Below are positions 49,701 through 61,040 of a stretch of 64,000 nucleotides of DNA, one piece after another. The DNA comes from Panorpa germanica (taxonomy: Eukaryota; Arthropoda; Insecta; Mecoptera; Panorpidae): the NCBI GenBank assembly GCA_963678705.1, contig OY783207.1, positions 6,448,001 through 6,512,000 on the forward strand, read 5' to 3'. Within the stretch, counting starts at the first letter, position 1. Each line of letters begins with the position of its first letter. Below the pieces are notes generated by a model. That model had not been told where the DNA came from and ran no database searches. It saw only the letters and a list, made by a program, of their open reading frames with translations. The position numbers and the translations under genes were made by a program.

Positions 49701-51229
49701 GTTATAACTAGGAAACCAACTGTGAAGGCGGTACAAAAACCATCCAAAATTCAAGCTGTCAAAATACTAGATAGTAAACGTTCACAAAATGTTGGAATTC
49801 TTGCACAAAGTTTGCATGTAGAGTTTTCGGAAATTGAACACGCAATTTATAATTTTGACACTTCCGGTGTGAGTTTAGAAGCTCTGCAACAAATTTATGA
49901 AGCTGTAAGTAGAGGATACTGAAAGTACCAACGTTTTTGTCGAACTAGACTCAGTATTAAACATTTTCTTTTTGCAGAGAGCTACAGCGGAAGAACTTCA
50001 GCAAATTCGGGATCATGTAACATCTGGAAAACCTGAACCTTTAGATCGACCAGAAAACTTTTTACATCAATTATCGGAAATTGGCTCCTTTGCTGAAAGA
50101 ATATCCTGCTTCATGTTTCAAGCTGAGTTTGATGATGGCATCACTACAATTTCAGGGAAACTTTGCAATATTAAGTCAACTTGTGAAGTAAAGATTTCTT
50201 ATCTATTAGCTATGATTTATTTAAATTCATGTCTACGATTAATTGTTACTCTGTATTTTAATAGTTTCTTACAACGAGTGAGGATTTAAAAAAAGTATTT
50301 GCAATAATTCTGACACTTGGAAATTTTATGAATGGAGGAAATATGTCAAGGGGACAGGCAGATGGATTTGGCCTTGAAATTTTATCTAAATTGCGGGACG
50401 TGAAATCTAAAGATTCGCAAGTAAGGAAAATGAATTGTTATAACTAATAGTCTTTAACAGTCAATTCTTATGTTTAATTTCTGCTTTTCGCAGACCACGT
50501 TACTGCACTTTATCGTGAGGACCTTCATGCGTAATTTGGAAGACCCCTTTAGTTCAAACGTCATGCTACCGATTCCAGAACCGGGAGACATTGAGAGAGC
50601 TGCTGTAGTTGATTTTGACGATATTAACGGAGAAATTCAACGACTACAACAGCAACTGAATGGTAAATAGATTACATTAACTACGAGTATAATATATTTC
50701 AAATAAATAAATCAAAATTTAACTCTTTTTCTCTTAGCTTGCAAAACAAAGTCGGAGAAAGTTATAAAAGAATCAACTGAAGAAAATTTGCAACCATTCA
50801 AAGATAAAATGGAGCAATTTTTACAAACTGCTTCGAAAGCAATTGAAAGTGAAATAGAAAATCTCCAGCAGTGTAAAGAGAAATTTCTTCTTACGATGCA
50901 ATTTTATCAGTTTTCCCCAAAATCCGGAAAAGTTGAAGACTGCTCCCCTAAAGATTTTTTTGTTTTATGGTCAGCATTTTGTCTGGACTTTAAGGATATC
51001 TGGAAGAAAGAACAACAAAGACTGTTGAAGGAAAGGTATGTAATACTGACGATAAACGATTTTCTGCTAGTTGCCAGTAGTGACAATTAAGTTAATTTTA
51101 TAATATTGTTCTAGCTTGAAGAAAATAGTACGGAAAAATGATTGCAAACCGATACAAGCAACTGGAAGAAAAGCAAATATGCAAAGAAGATCACTGGAAA
51201 AACAAAAGACTCAAAACACTAGCAGTTAA
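28795..51229 (+). CDS. capu: Cappuccino, FMN-family formin (actin nucleator)
   Basis: Exons, all with GT-AG borders and matching phase: 28795-29926, 33133-33306, 47065-47240, 47325-49059, 49437-49558, 49641-49904, 49978-50187, 50265-50420, 50494-50662, 50738-51035, 51115-51229; about 1516 residues. The N-terminal third is Ser-rich and low complexity. It starts MGNIQGG, which could be N-myristoylated and recalls the MGN start of FMN2. Next comes a conserved block ([12 protein letters not shown]...[13 protein letters not shown]...DLMYYWAH), a long FH1 region of [11 protein letters not shown] repeats (about residues 860-1050), and an FH2 domain from KPLYWTRI, with SQNVGILA and the LGNFMN signature. 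A basic tail follows, of the kind that binds Spire and actin. I find no KIND domain in these exons. Formins of this class nucleate cytoplasmic actin with Spire and set oocyte polarity. Confidence 0.92.
29927..33132 (+). other. Cappuccino intron 1
   Basis: A 3.2 kb intron. A patch at 30930-31120 has more balanced composition and an ATG frame of 41 codons at 30991-31116. A patch near 32510-32565 (GCGGACCGCCTCGCCCTTGG) looks like transposon debris. No further gene seen. Confidence 0.5.
33805..34625 (-). repeat. LTR (3' LTR in element orientation)
   Basis: 821-bp direct repeat matching 38534-39354, with TG...CA ends and short terminal inverted repeats TGTTGTAAG / CTTACAACA. Confidence 0.95.
34863..37439 (-). 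pseudogene. gag-pol remnant of the LTR element
   Basis: This holds the gag, zinc knuckle, protease and the start of the reverse transcriptase of the element at 33805-39354. The gag part resembles the DUF1759 family best known from BEL/Pao, whereas the polymerase part ([10 protein letters not shown], followed by a LPLV...ILDQF motif) is Gypsy-like. Treated as a fossil; it is incomplete. Confidence 0.85.
37750..38100. repeat. Tandem repeats in the LTR element leader
   Basis: The word AAATATTCAAAAGTA recurs near 37760, 37848, 37938 and 38023, followed each time by GAATATAATACTAAAAAAA. This gives about four copies of an 83-90-base unit. Confidence 0.85.
38534..39354 (-). repeat. LTR (5' LTR in element orientation)
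   Basis: 821-bp direct repeat matching 33805-34625. The adjoining primer-site-like sequence lies just left of 38534 on the plus strand. Confidence 0.95.
39355..41299 (+). other. Cappuccino intron 2, segment after the LTR element
   Basis: Contains the second copy of a dispersed element (about 39580-40052), a (GT)n-rich run near 40680-40710 and a small GC-rich island at 40945-41055. Otherwise AT-rich with no supported exon. Confidence 0.5.
39580..40052. mobile_element. Dispersed element with AAAACAGTGAGT end (copy 2)
   Basis: A diverged copy of the unit at 9389-9820. The right terminus AAAACAGTGAGT and the internal words GTCAAAATGCAGTAG and CTATTACTAATTGTTATTAA are kept. The left terminus is eroded and there are small indels. 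Confidence 0.65.
41300..41660 (+). CDS. capu: Candidate alternative first coding exon of cappuccino
   Basis: An ATG frame stays open for 120 codons and meets a GTATGA donor after ACAGAAACAG, leaving codon phase 1. The next confirmed exon (47065) needs exactly phase 1 from upstream, and the joined codon GGT gives G, the same residue as in the long form (TETG-QMLINW). It would replace the Ser-rich N-terminus encoded by 28795-33306 with a ~120-residue hydrophobic/basic segment (start [13 protein letters not shown]). I recognise no domain in it. Formin genes of this family use several promoters, which fits. Chance is not excluded, because the region is AT-rich and no promoter motif stands out. 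Confidence 0.45.
41661..45443 (+). other. Cappuccino intron sequence
   Basis: AT-rich and without supported exons. It holds a 199-bp MITE-like palindrome at 43149-43347 and a tRNA B-box-like word at 43733. Patches near 42020-42240 and 44290-44420 have balanced composition but no convincing frame. Confidence 0.5.
43149..43347. mobile_element. Small MITE-like element with CCAACCCCT ends
   Basis: Starts CCAACCCCTGTCAG and ends TAATAGGGGTTGG, giving inverted ends of at least 9 bases. Two strong palindromes lie inside: AGTATAGTTAT/ATAACTATACT at 43163-43189 and CATAGCTATAA/TTATAGCTATG at 43201-43223. No second copy in the window and no clear target duplication. Confidence 0.4.
45444..46356 (+). 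mobile_element. Mariner-like (Tc1/IS630) element, internally deleted and rearranged into a foldback form
   Basis: A 913-bp element is flanked by TA on both sides and begins CAGGGTGTCCAGAAAGGG. The outer 196 bases (45444-45639 and 46161-46356) are inverted repeats that I read as identical. Just inside the right repeat, at about 46123-46154, lies what looks like the element's original right end (TACCCGATACCCTTTCTGGACACC), so the right arm seems to be a secondary inverted copy of the left end. The element is non-autonomous. Confidence 0.9.
45560..45940 (+). pseudogene. Truncated mariner-like transposase, N-terminal HTH part
   Basis: The 126-residue frame matches the DUF4817/HTH DNA-binding part of insect mariner-like transposases ([54 protein letters not shown]). 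It stops before any catalytic residue. After the stop, 45960-46050 still encodes the usual C-terminal trace ([20 protein letters not shown]), so the whole DDE/D domain in between has been lost. This copy cannot supply transposase. Confidence 0.85.
46484..46602. repeat. Short tandem duplication beside the mariner element
   Basis: The words CAATGTCGCTTTAGGCGCCA and TTTTGGAATAGTGAACTAA occur twice in order (46484-46524, 46538-46588). A third partial TGGAATAGTGAAC follows. Confidence 0.85.
48430..49000 (+). repeat. capu: FH1 minisatellite in the cappuccino coding sequence
   Basis: A ~33-base unit encoding [11 protein letters not shown] is repeated about 13 times in near-identical form, with 5 to 7 prolines per block, flanked by more diverged copies. 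It is in frame throughout. The units bind profilin and SH3/WW proteins in formins; copy number is likely to vary between alleles. Confidence 0.9.
49287..49313 (+). other. capu: Candidate 27-nt microexon of cappuccino between FH1 and FH2
   Basis: A segment flanked by TATTTTTTTCCCTCAG and GTAAGTG, both strong splice sites. Its 27 bases preserve phase 1 to 1 and would insert nine residues reading SVTCPGIFP, followed by T in place of S, right before LRKAPINP. Skipping it gives the default join 49059-49437. Confidence 0.5.
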
Positions 51230-52482
51230 AAATATAACAAGCAAAATGTGTATGCAAAATAATTTGCTTGTTTACATAGTAGTGTTTTATTAAGAAAAAT
51301 ATTACGTTAAATATTATTTATCAAGCACAAACACTATAAATAAAGATTATAAATTATGTTAATTTATTTAAAGAATACATTTTATATAAATAAAGTTATT
51401 CATTGACATTGTTTGAATATTTTTTATACGAAACATGTAGTTACATTTTTTTACAAATATTTAAAACTTAACTTATTAGATTATTACTAGATATTTATTA
51501 TATTCATATTGTTACCGCTATCGTTGCATATTATGTATATATCATCAAATGGCGCTAATAAAATATATATTTTTTGAAATACTTTTTTATTATTATTTTG
51601 TACATTATTTATAAGAACATTTTATAAAAACATTATAAAAAACCGTAAACTTAATCTAATTCTACTGACCAGCACAAGTATTGTGTATTAATAGTAGCAT
51701 ACTAATTAGGCGTATTGATAAATATCATTGGACAAATTCATACGAATAAGAAAATGGAATATAATCATACACTCCATGAGCTCACCTATATTTTATATAA
51801 CAAATATATAAACTGATTCGCTCATAGACTGTCTAGGCTAGAATCTAACGCACCAACTTAATAAGGAGCAAATACAAAAGATATTAGAGATAGAGTAACT
51901 GACAAAACAAATACCTTTTTTAAAATCGGTAGTAAAGGACTTTAGTAAAATGTAAAATTGTAATTCTTCTCTAGTTTTGATGTAACATTTTTTTTTTAAC
52001 TTACATAAATATTTTGAAAACATTGGTATATACTCGTATAACTGAATGATATGTGAAGTAATTAATTAAATTAATCATTTTATGCAAATTTGACGTCATA
52101 TTAATTGAAGTCGTTGAACAATAATTATAATTAACAATAAATAAAATGTGTCTTATGTTTCTCCGGAAGTTCTTGCTAACTTATCAATGGGGCTATCAAT
52201 AGAAATATACATATATAAAAATGAACAATTATGCAAAAAATGTCCCAAATATAAATAAAACTCGATTTTCGTGTTTTTGTAATATGATAAATACATATGC
52301 ACAAGGTACATTGTTACCATCGAAAATAAATTTTACAATAAATAATATACAGTGTAACAATTCAGCAAGATAACAGAATTCAAATAGTGTATATATATAC
52401 AAATAGTCTAGCAGTAGAAAATATTAATAGCTGCTAGAGTTTTATTCTTTAGTTTCAGTTCAGTGCAAAAAGAAGTTTTAAA
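51230..52482 (+). other. Cappuccino 3' UTR and spacer to the lipase gene
   Basis: AT-rich. AATAAA-type signals follow the stop codon near 51340 and 51390. Just before the next gene, AGTTTCAGTTCAGTGC (52451-52466) contains two arthropod initiator-like TCAGT words, and an AATATTAATA lies about 35 bases upstream, so a lipase promoter here is plausible. Confidence 0.45.
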
Positions 52483-54083
52483 ATGTTGCGGAGTTTCTAC
52501 TTCATCCTTTTCTTCAGGATATGTATGTATTTTTTTAAATTTTCTTTGGTGTTTGATTCATGTAACCATTGCTTGGTTAACGTTAGTGGGACCTGACCAC
52601 ATTCAGTGGCAATGTAAAGATAGAGCAATGGCAAGAAATAGACTCCAAAGGGCGGTGCTACAGACTTCGCAGACGCTTCCTGTTAACACCGCCTTTTTGA
52701 TTGAGTAACCGAAATTTATAACAGCAGTAGCCATGAATAGATCATTCTTGTTGTCTGGATATAAAGTATAAGAAGAAGCAGAACAATATTAGGGGCGATA
52801 AAAGGCTATGTGTCAAAAGAAACGTTAGTGGCAAAACGCTATTTTCGATTGATTTTCTTGTTACATTAGTTTCAGGTTCTGCATTCGAGTTTGACTATTT
52901 CAATAACTTTACGAACCTTGATTCGGGATACGGGAAAACGTGGTTATATTTTCCTGATGGAGATTTAAATCTTAAAGTCATGATACTGCAGGAAACCAAC
53001 GAGACAGATGAAACTCGAATAACTAACAAAGAAGTAACTATACAATACCGTTTGTATACCAGGTACATTTACCAGCGAATTAATATTTAGGTAGTGAATT
53101 AGTTTAAATATATCAAATTTAATTCTGTGTTTATAGAAAGAATATGAAGAAACCTGTAAATTTCATCATGGATGGTGACAAGAACAATATGGAATCTTTA
53201 AATAAGAAGGCAATTTCAATGTTCAATCCAAAAATGGAAACAAAAATAATTTGTCACGGTTGGATGTCTAGTGGGGAGAGTGTAACGGCTTCTGCTATCA
53301 AAAACGCTTACTTGGAGGATAGGGACGTCAATGTCATTGTGGTTGACTGGGAGGAATTAGCATCCAATGTAGTCTACACGTATCCAATGAGAGATACGAA
53401 ACTCGTTGGCCAGCAGACAGCTAAACTTATAGACTACCTTATAAAATCTCTTGGTGCTAAAACTTCCCAATTTCATGTCATCGGACATAGCTTGGGGGCT
53501 CACGTAGCTGGATACACAGGGTCGTTTGTGAAAAGTGGAAAAATTGCTCGAATTACAGGTACCTTCTTGTCTACATTTATTTTCTCCTTCCATCTCGAGA
53601 TATTTATCAGTATGAATTGTTTATTTTGTAGGTTTGGATCCTGCATTACCTGGCTTCAAATATAGAGTGAGTTCCAAGGATCGCTTGGATCCTACAGACG
53701 CTTCTTTTGTGGATGTGCTTCACACATGCGGAGGAACATTGGGCTACGCAGATCCCTTAGGGCACGCAGACTTTTATCCCAATGCAGGAACCGCGACCCA
53801 ACCAGGTTGTTGCTGCTTTACAGAAAATATGCTAGCGTGCAGCCATGGAAGAGCTCATGAATTTTTTGCCGAATCAATTGGTTCTAAAATAGGATTTCTA
53901 GCTTATAAATGTGATAACTGGTTGAGCTTCAAAATGCAGCAATGTTCTATGGATAATCCTATCCACATGGGGGATAAAACTCCAAAAACAGCTAAAGGGC
54001 TCTACTACTTAGAAACAGATGGAAGGAAACCTTATGCTATGGGGAATTTTGTCAGTGCTCCTTATTCAATAAACTTTGTATGA
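52483..54083 (+). CDS. Secreted lipase of the pancreatic-lipase / phospholipase A1 family
   Basis: Exons 52483-52522, 52876-53062, 53137-53558 and 53632-54083 join in phase to about 366 residues. The first exon encodes a short hydrophobic start (MLRSFYFILFFRI), so the protein is probably secreted. The nucleophile elbow GHSLGAHVAGY places Ser at about residue 194. The acid is the D of GLDPALPGF and the base is the H of CSHGRAHEFFAESI, all in the spacing of the AB-hydrolase lipase family. The lid region is short and many Cys flank it (CGGTLGYADPLGHADFYPN, GCCCF), typical of insect lipase-H/PLA1-like enzymes. Likely action: hydrolysis of acyl esters of glycerides or phospholipids outside the cell or in gut or haemolymph. 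The exact substrate cannot be told. Intron 1 carries a dispersed repeat. Confidence 0.88.
52597..52814 (+). repeat. Dispersed ~220-bp repeat, copy 2, in lipase intron 1
   Basis: Matches the reverse complement of 16457-16681 (echinoid intron), from CCACATTC to GATAAAAGGCTA. The overlapping ATG frame at 52463-52708 is an artefact of reading the first exon through into this repeat. Confidence 0.8.
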
Positions 54084-54379
54084 ACAAATTAAAGAAAAAC
54101 AAAATTATATCCAAATCAAATTAATATTATTAAAACCCAAACTAATTCATTTGTTATTTATACATAAAAAATGGTTTAAAATATAATAAAGTTGAATGAA
54201 GTTAAATTTGCGTTTCATTCAAAAAGTGCACTATTGTAAATACTTGTTTTATGGGTTTTTAAGTCTTCAGAAAAACTTTTACACAATCAATGCAAAAGCT
54301 GCGTTAAAAATTCGATGTTTATTAATAATTTAATTGCTTCAATGAAATAGTAATTTATCTACTAACTAATAAAATTAAA

Positions 54380-57300
54380 ATGGGGAAGAAAAAAGGTAAA
54401 ATTTAATGCAAAATATTTTTTTCTGTTCTTTTTTTTTGTTAATTTAATTTTTATAAAATCAGTTGTTCTACTGCATGAAATATCTACTAATCGAAGAGCT
54501 CTGATAAAACTAAAAAAAATTAAATAGCAACATTGTTAGCAACAATTGTTATTATTTTCTGATAAGTTTTTTAACAGCGTATCTATTACATATAATCGAA
54601 ACACAGCTAATGAATTAGTAATAATTACAAGGTTAATAAATATATTTAAAAAAAACTAATAGTGAATAACATATAAGAAAATGCCGTCTAATTTTCGTAA
54701 TGGTATTTAATTAATCATTAATTACCTTAAGAATTAGTACTTTCACATTTAAAATACTTATGTAACTATTATATCATTTTCAGATTTTGTATTTTTTCTG
54801 ATCATTTAATTTTCGTTTTATTAATATGTTTTAATTGAAATTATTTCAGGTAAAAAAGTTAAAAAGTCTGAAGCAACTGACAAAAATGTTATAGAGATGC
54901 AGAACGACGCAGAAGTTGAAACCAGTTCTATTCCTTCTCCGAACGACCAGGTATAGTTATAGTAATAGGCAAAAGTATAGTCTGATATTAAGTAAGTACA
55001 AACGTTACTCTTACTGCACAAAAGAAGTATGACTTAAATTTTATTGGATACGGGGCGGGAGAGGAGTAACTGCAGTAGTTCTAAGTTTGTTTTATAGTTT
55101 TAAACAGATTGAACTTTTTCTTTTTCTTAATCCCGTGAGAGTAGTATTTTTACTAATGTCGATTTCTTTCCTATCAGGAAACTACTGCTGCATTAGCTTT
55201 ACCTCCTGCAAAGCTCTCTGAAGAATCCATAGTAAAAATATCAGACGCAGAATGGCCAGATTTAGAGACTGCTAGCACTAGTAAAACCAGAGTGGATGAC
55301 ATGAAAAGTTCGTCAAATCCATGGTTTCCAAATACGTTAAAAATTGGAAAGATTCAAGGTTTTAATTATTTTATAAAATAAATATAGCAACACAGAAAAA
55401 ATATTTTTATTTTTATTCAAAAATTTTAGTATCACAACCAGTAAATGTTTGGCAGAGAAAATCGCAAAGCCTCAAGATATTGGATGTTCCAGCTAATAAA
55501 GAATTAAGTATCAGTATCGACAGAATATCAAGTCAAGGTAAGCCTAAAAATATATGTGATATCCTCTTCCCTACTTTTGTTTGAAATGATTTTAAAATCA
55601 GAAACTGATTGTCGTGCCATCTATTCGATGCTATTTAGTGCAATGTATATAGTGGTTGTTCTTAATAATTTGTAAAAATATTTTTACATTTTTTATAGAG
55701 CAACTTATTTCTGAAGAAGTTGACCAACAAACTGTAGCAGCTGGCGAAGGAAGTATGTTAATTATTTTCGCGATTTTAAATTGAAATAGAATGTTATTTC
55801 CTAATTTCACATATATTTATAGGTCAAATACTTATTTCAACAAACGACAACCTTGGCTCGTTGCCTTCATCTGCGGGACCCAAAGGAGATGGTTGATATA
55901 TATATTTTTTTCACCTTTACCTCATTTTTTAGTTTACTTTAAATTATTATTGATTTAAAACTTTTTTAAAAACATTTAAGCACCTTTGGAGTTTGCAATA
56001 CCAAAACGAAATATTACAAAGTGTGGCCGGAGAGGGCGCCAAACTGCCGTTGAAGTAAACTTTTTAAGTTTAAATATATTAAAACTAGCAAAAACCGCAG
56101 TAAGAACATATTTATTTAATTGTAACATATTTGTATATTTTTTGGTACATTAATATATATTTTATAGATACATTACGATGTGGTTTTTGAACCTGACAAA
56201 CCAAAACCGATTCTGAGATATGTTTTTAATAAAATGTGTCTAGAATATTTTCCTGGTCGTTATCCAATTTTTGATGGTAATAAAAATGTTTACAGCACTG
56301 GTCCTCTGTTTACTAGTAATGCTTTTATTATGGATGTAGGTATATTTCTCTTGCTTTTTGGATAATATCGCATTTCTGATTTTGTAATGTTTTATTATAT
56401 AAGATTGTTTGCAACTTTGCAAGCGGAAAATCGGCGCCGGTCGTAAATCATTCGAAGAAAAGTGGCGCCCAAATATTGTAAAAATATTTGAATTAGAAGA
56501 AAATAAAAGAATTCCTTACAAATACTTATTTATAAAATTATATACGTAACACGTTATGTAAATAATTATTTTTAAATATATTTATGCTGAAAAATTACAA
56601 AAATTATGACAAAAAATAACGCAGAACCTATTCGATGCGGAATAAAGCAAGTCTGCCATATGCACTAATTTGGTTTTCTCCGATTTTCCGGCTTACAAAG
56701 TTGTTAATATAAACGCAGTATAATATAAAATAACTCTTTTTAGATGACAATTACAAATATTGAAAGTGAACAAGAATTATGTTTTAAAGTTACAATGACA
56801 CCAACATCAGAAGTTGATTTGACATCACTCTCAAAGTAAGATATTAATTGCATATATAACTGAACTAAAATTTGAAATTAACAAACTTAATAACTAATTT
56901 CCTCTTCAGATATATGACATGTGAGAAGTCAATCAAGATGCCCCAGGACGCGTTACAATGCATCGACATAATTTTCAGAAATTGTCTAGCAAATAGATTC
57001 GTTCAGGTATATTATTTACATACACTTATAGTTCCAGCTTGTTCCACAGTGTAGCAAAATTTCCAATCAAAATTTATATAGCAGCTATATTCGGAAAGAA
57101 ATTCTCCGTTTGCCTATAAATAGACAAACATTTGTGAATTTGATATCAAAATAGTGTATCTAAACCGAACATTCTATTGACTCTAATTATATTTTCTATA
57201 TCATATTTTTTTATTGCAAGGTTGGACGTTCATTCTTTAAAAAATCATGCACTCAGGCAGCAAGTTTAGGAGAAGGAATGGAAATTTGGCATGGGATGTT

Positions 57301-60300
57301 TTCGAGTTCTGTATTAGGATGGAAACCGTTCATAAATATTGATGGTAAATCAAGAAATTTAGAATATTATATTTATCATATAAAAATAATTTAAATAATA
57401 AATAGTTACGGTTATGTTACTGGACACATACCGTGGAAGATATCGCAATAAAAATAAATCAAATGCGTCAATAAATTTTTAGTTGCCCATAAAGGTTTTC
57501 CTACTGCACAGCCTATAACAGAATTAATAAAAGAATTAAAGTTACCGCTAGAAATGCCTTATAGTGACGGACACTTGAATGCCCTAAGAAAACACGTCAA
57601 AGGTTTAAAGGTAAAGGTTAATCCTATAGCAATATTTCATCAAATTTTAGTTTTCATTATTTTCAATTTAATAAATAACAGGTCCGATATGAAATTCCTA
57701 ATGTCATTAAAAGAAATTATCGAATAAATGATCTGGTACTGAATCCTCAGGATTTAAAATTCACAGATGATACAGGTGATTGAATCAAATTATAACCTAA
57801 AACTAAATCTATTCTAGTTAAGTATATGATGAAATACCTTCCCTACATGTTACACTGCATTTTTTTTTATTATTTTGCAGGCAAACAGTTTTCTGTCAAG
57901 GAATATTATGAGAAAACAAGAAAATACAAATTATTATATCCATTCCTTCCATGTTTATGGGTTGGAAGTCTTAAGAAACAAATCTATGTGTTATGTGAGC
58001 TGTGCACCATTCTGCCTGGACAGGTATAAGAATTATAATATTAAGATGGATTTAGAGACACTAGACATAATTGTAGACGAAAGTATAGTCAAGTGTTTGT
58101 ACTAGTGAACTGCCTTATATAAAATAAATACCATCTCATATCTTTCATCTTAGTCCCATGATTTTTAAATCTCTAAACATGCCTGTAATTTAAATAATAT
58201 ATTTTTTATTTAATAGGTTGTAATGAAAAAATTATCGGAGATGCAAACCAGGGTTATGATCTCTGAAACAGCCACATCAACAACAGTACGCAAAAAGAAA
58301 ATTTTAGACGCATTTAAAGAGGTAAATTTCTTTTAAATTATTAATAAATATTTAAAAACTATTTCCTATTTTCTTTAACTACGTTTTGCAGAGTGGAATC
58401 CAAGGTGATTTGAGTCTTAAAGAATTTGGAATATCCATCAATAACGAATTTGAAAAAGTTCCCGCTAGAGTATTAGAACCACCAATGATTACTTATAGGA
58501 ACAATACTACAGTTCAACCTAAGTACGAATTGATAGTCCAAAGACAAAGTCTGTAAATTGACCCCTTGTATAAACAGACCTTTCTTTTAATTCAATTTCC
58601 ATCCAGTCAATATTTTGCTCCAAATAATAGGCCACTGTTAATCCTACTACAGTACTGTAATAATTATGTTAGAAGACTGATAATTAAATAATTTTTCTAG
58701 AAATGGCGTGTGGTACCCCGAAAAGTTCTTTAAAGGGGCTAATTTAGAAAAGTGGGCAATTTTTAATACCGCTTCAAGATCCATACAAAATGATCAGTTA
58801 CGAGAATTTGCAAAAAATGTACGTAAATAATTTTCATATTTATATAAAATATTTTATAGAATGTAACGTTTTTTATATAAAATATAAATAACTGTGTTTA
58901 AAGGGTAATTAATTTGATTATATTTAATTTTACAGATAGTTCTAATAGGTAAAAAGATGGGAATGAACATAAAGGACTTACCTGTTGTGCCTCTGACCCT
59001 AACAAATTGCAGCAATAAAGAACTTGAGTCATGTTTTGATAAAATTAAACAGAAAAATCTTCAGCTTGTGTTTGTTATAATATCCGACACTGGAGAACTG
59101 TATAGCAAGGTACATAATTAACAAACAATCATTTAATTATAATTGGCATTATCCCCACTTATTCATCAAATGAATCTGTTGAAAAAAAATAATACATATA
59201 TCAATATTATTGAATAATGTTTTTATTATTGTTAATTTATTTTAAAGTTATTTTTGTTTTAGATAAAACAGTTTGCTGAACTGAGGTATGCGGTATTAAC
59301 ACAATGCATTAGAGTTAAAACCGCTATAAAATTGAATGCCACCGCTATTTCTAATCTTCTATTAAAAGTAAGATTTTCACAACCTTGATATGTTTAAGAT
59401 AACCATTATACTCCTTGATTTGATACTTTAATTTAAGGTGAATACAAAATTATGTGGAGTTAACCACAAAACACCAATTCTAAGCGTTCGTCCAGCTATT
59501 TTTAAAAATCCGGTTATGATTATAGGAGCCGATGTCTCTCATCCATCACCTGAGCAGGTAAATGCAACAAATAATAATAAAACAGAACAAATTTACACTG
59601 GATAGATTTGAATTCGTGTTCTTCGGCTTTGTTCTGTACTATTGTTAATAAATTTAGAGTCTCTTAGAACAATTAAATAATTAAAATGAATTTTAATATT
59701 TAAAATTATAGTTTTTATAGTAAAAAATTATTTATTTAGACAGAAATTCCAAGCATTGTGGGTTTAGCAGCTTCGTATGATCCTACTGCTTTTAGATATA
59801 ATATGGTCTGGAAATTACAACCACCAAAGGTAATCCTTTAATAAGTTAGATACATTTTAATCAGAAATTAATCTCTTCTTACAATAAAAGCACAGATAAT
59901 ATTATTTTACTATTATATTTATTATTATATATTATATAAAATAGGTAGAAATTATTGAAGAATTGGAAAGTCTAATGGCAGGGTTGTTATTCGATTTCTA
60001 TGATAAAAGCGGTATTAAACCATCTGCACTAATTTTATATAGAGATGGAGTTTCAGAAGGCCAATTTCGGCAGGTATCTTAATCCATTATGATACTAATT
60101 TCATCTGGTAATGCATATATATTTTGAACCTAATTGTTTCCTAAATAAATACAAGGTTCTTAATTCTGAGCTGACTGCTATTCGCAGAGCTTGTAGCAAA
60201 ATGAATTTGAACTACAAGCCAAGTATCACAATAATGGTAGTTCAGAAAAGGCATCACACTAGAATGTTTCCTACTAAACAAGAAGATATTGTGGGTAAAC

Positions 60301-61040
60301 CATTGTAAGATTTCTTTTTACTTCCATTAATATTTTAAAATAATTTTAATACTAAAATTAATTACTACAACTGGAGTTAAAATATTTTAAAATATAGAAA
60401 TGTTCAACCAGGCACTGTTATAGATACAGTAATAACACACCCTACAGAATTGGAATATTATATGGTATGGTATATTTGTTTTTAATTTAAATCATAATTA
60501 TTTGAAAGTAATATGAGCTTACTTTACTCACCGCTTGTAGATGTCTCATCATTCTATTCAAGGAGTTGCAAGGCCTACTAAATATCGTAGACTTTGGGAT
60601 GATAATGATATGAGCGAAGATGAACTGCAACAATTAACATTTTATTTATGCCATATGTTCAGTCGATGCACTAGGTCAATTTCTTATCCAGCTCCAACAC
60701 TTTACGCTCATCTTGCCGCATATAGAGGACGTGTATATCTTGAAGGGTAAATTAATCTTCCAGACCTCCTTTAGCTTGACATGCTCTTACAAAATTAATG
60801 CTAGCTTAAACAATGAAAGAATACTTAAATAATACGTAAATTATATTTTTCGTGCTTTCTCTGCATAGAGTTGCAAAAATCCTATTATATATACTATTTA
60901 TACATACATATATGTTATTTTTAGTTACCTTAATAATATTTTTCAGGAGCAAAATTGATCTGACTGATTTAAAGCGCGAACAGGAAAAGCGCTCATCATG
61001 TATGAAGTTTTGGAAAACTTCTCCCATGTATTTTATATAA
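54380..61040 (+). CDS. AGO2: Argonaute protein of the AGO2 (siRNA) type
   Basis: Twenty-six coding exons with GT-AG borders and matching phase, from 54380-54395 (MGKKKG) through 54850-54950, 55178-55358, 55430-55537, 55699-55752, 55823-55891, 55981-56099, 56168-56335, 56744-56835, 56910-57006, 57221-57344, 57483-57610, 57682-57775, 57881-58023, 58217-58321, 58392-58522, 58701-58818, 58936-59109, 59263-59367, 59438-59557, 59740-59829, 59945-60073, 60156-60304, 60398-60464, 60541-60746 to 60947-61040; about 993 residues. Order: Lys-rich acidic linker, N domain, PAZ (about 345-500), MID, PIWI. MID keeps the 5'-phosphate pocket (LYSKIK, TQC, VNTKLCG). PIWI keeps DEDH: D741 (GADVSHP), E781 (VEII), D813 (YRDGVSEGQ), H951 (YAHLAAYRG), so it should slice. 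Divergence from the near-invariant AGO1 sequence supports AGO2. The first exon is tiny. Confidence 0.92.

Noticed and set aside
52463-52708. Frame starting MQKEVLKCC as a separate small gene
   Set aside because: It reads the first lipase exon in the wrong frame and runs into a dispersed repeat. The lipase ATG at 52483 fits the splice phase and gives a signal peptide.
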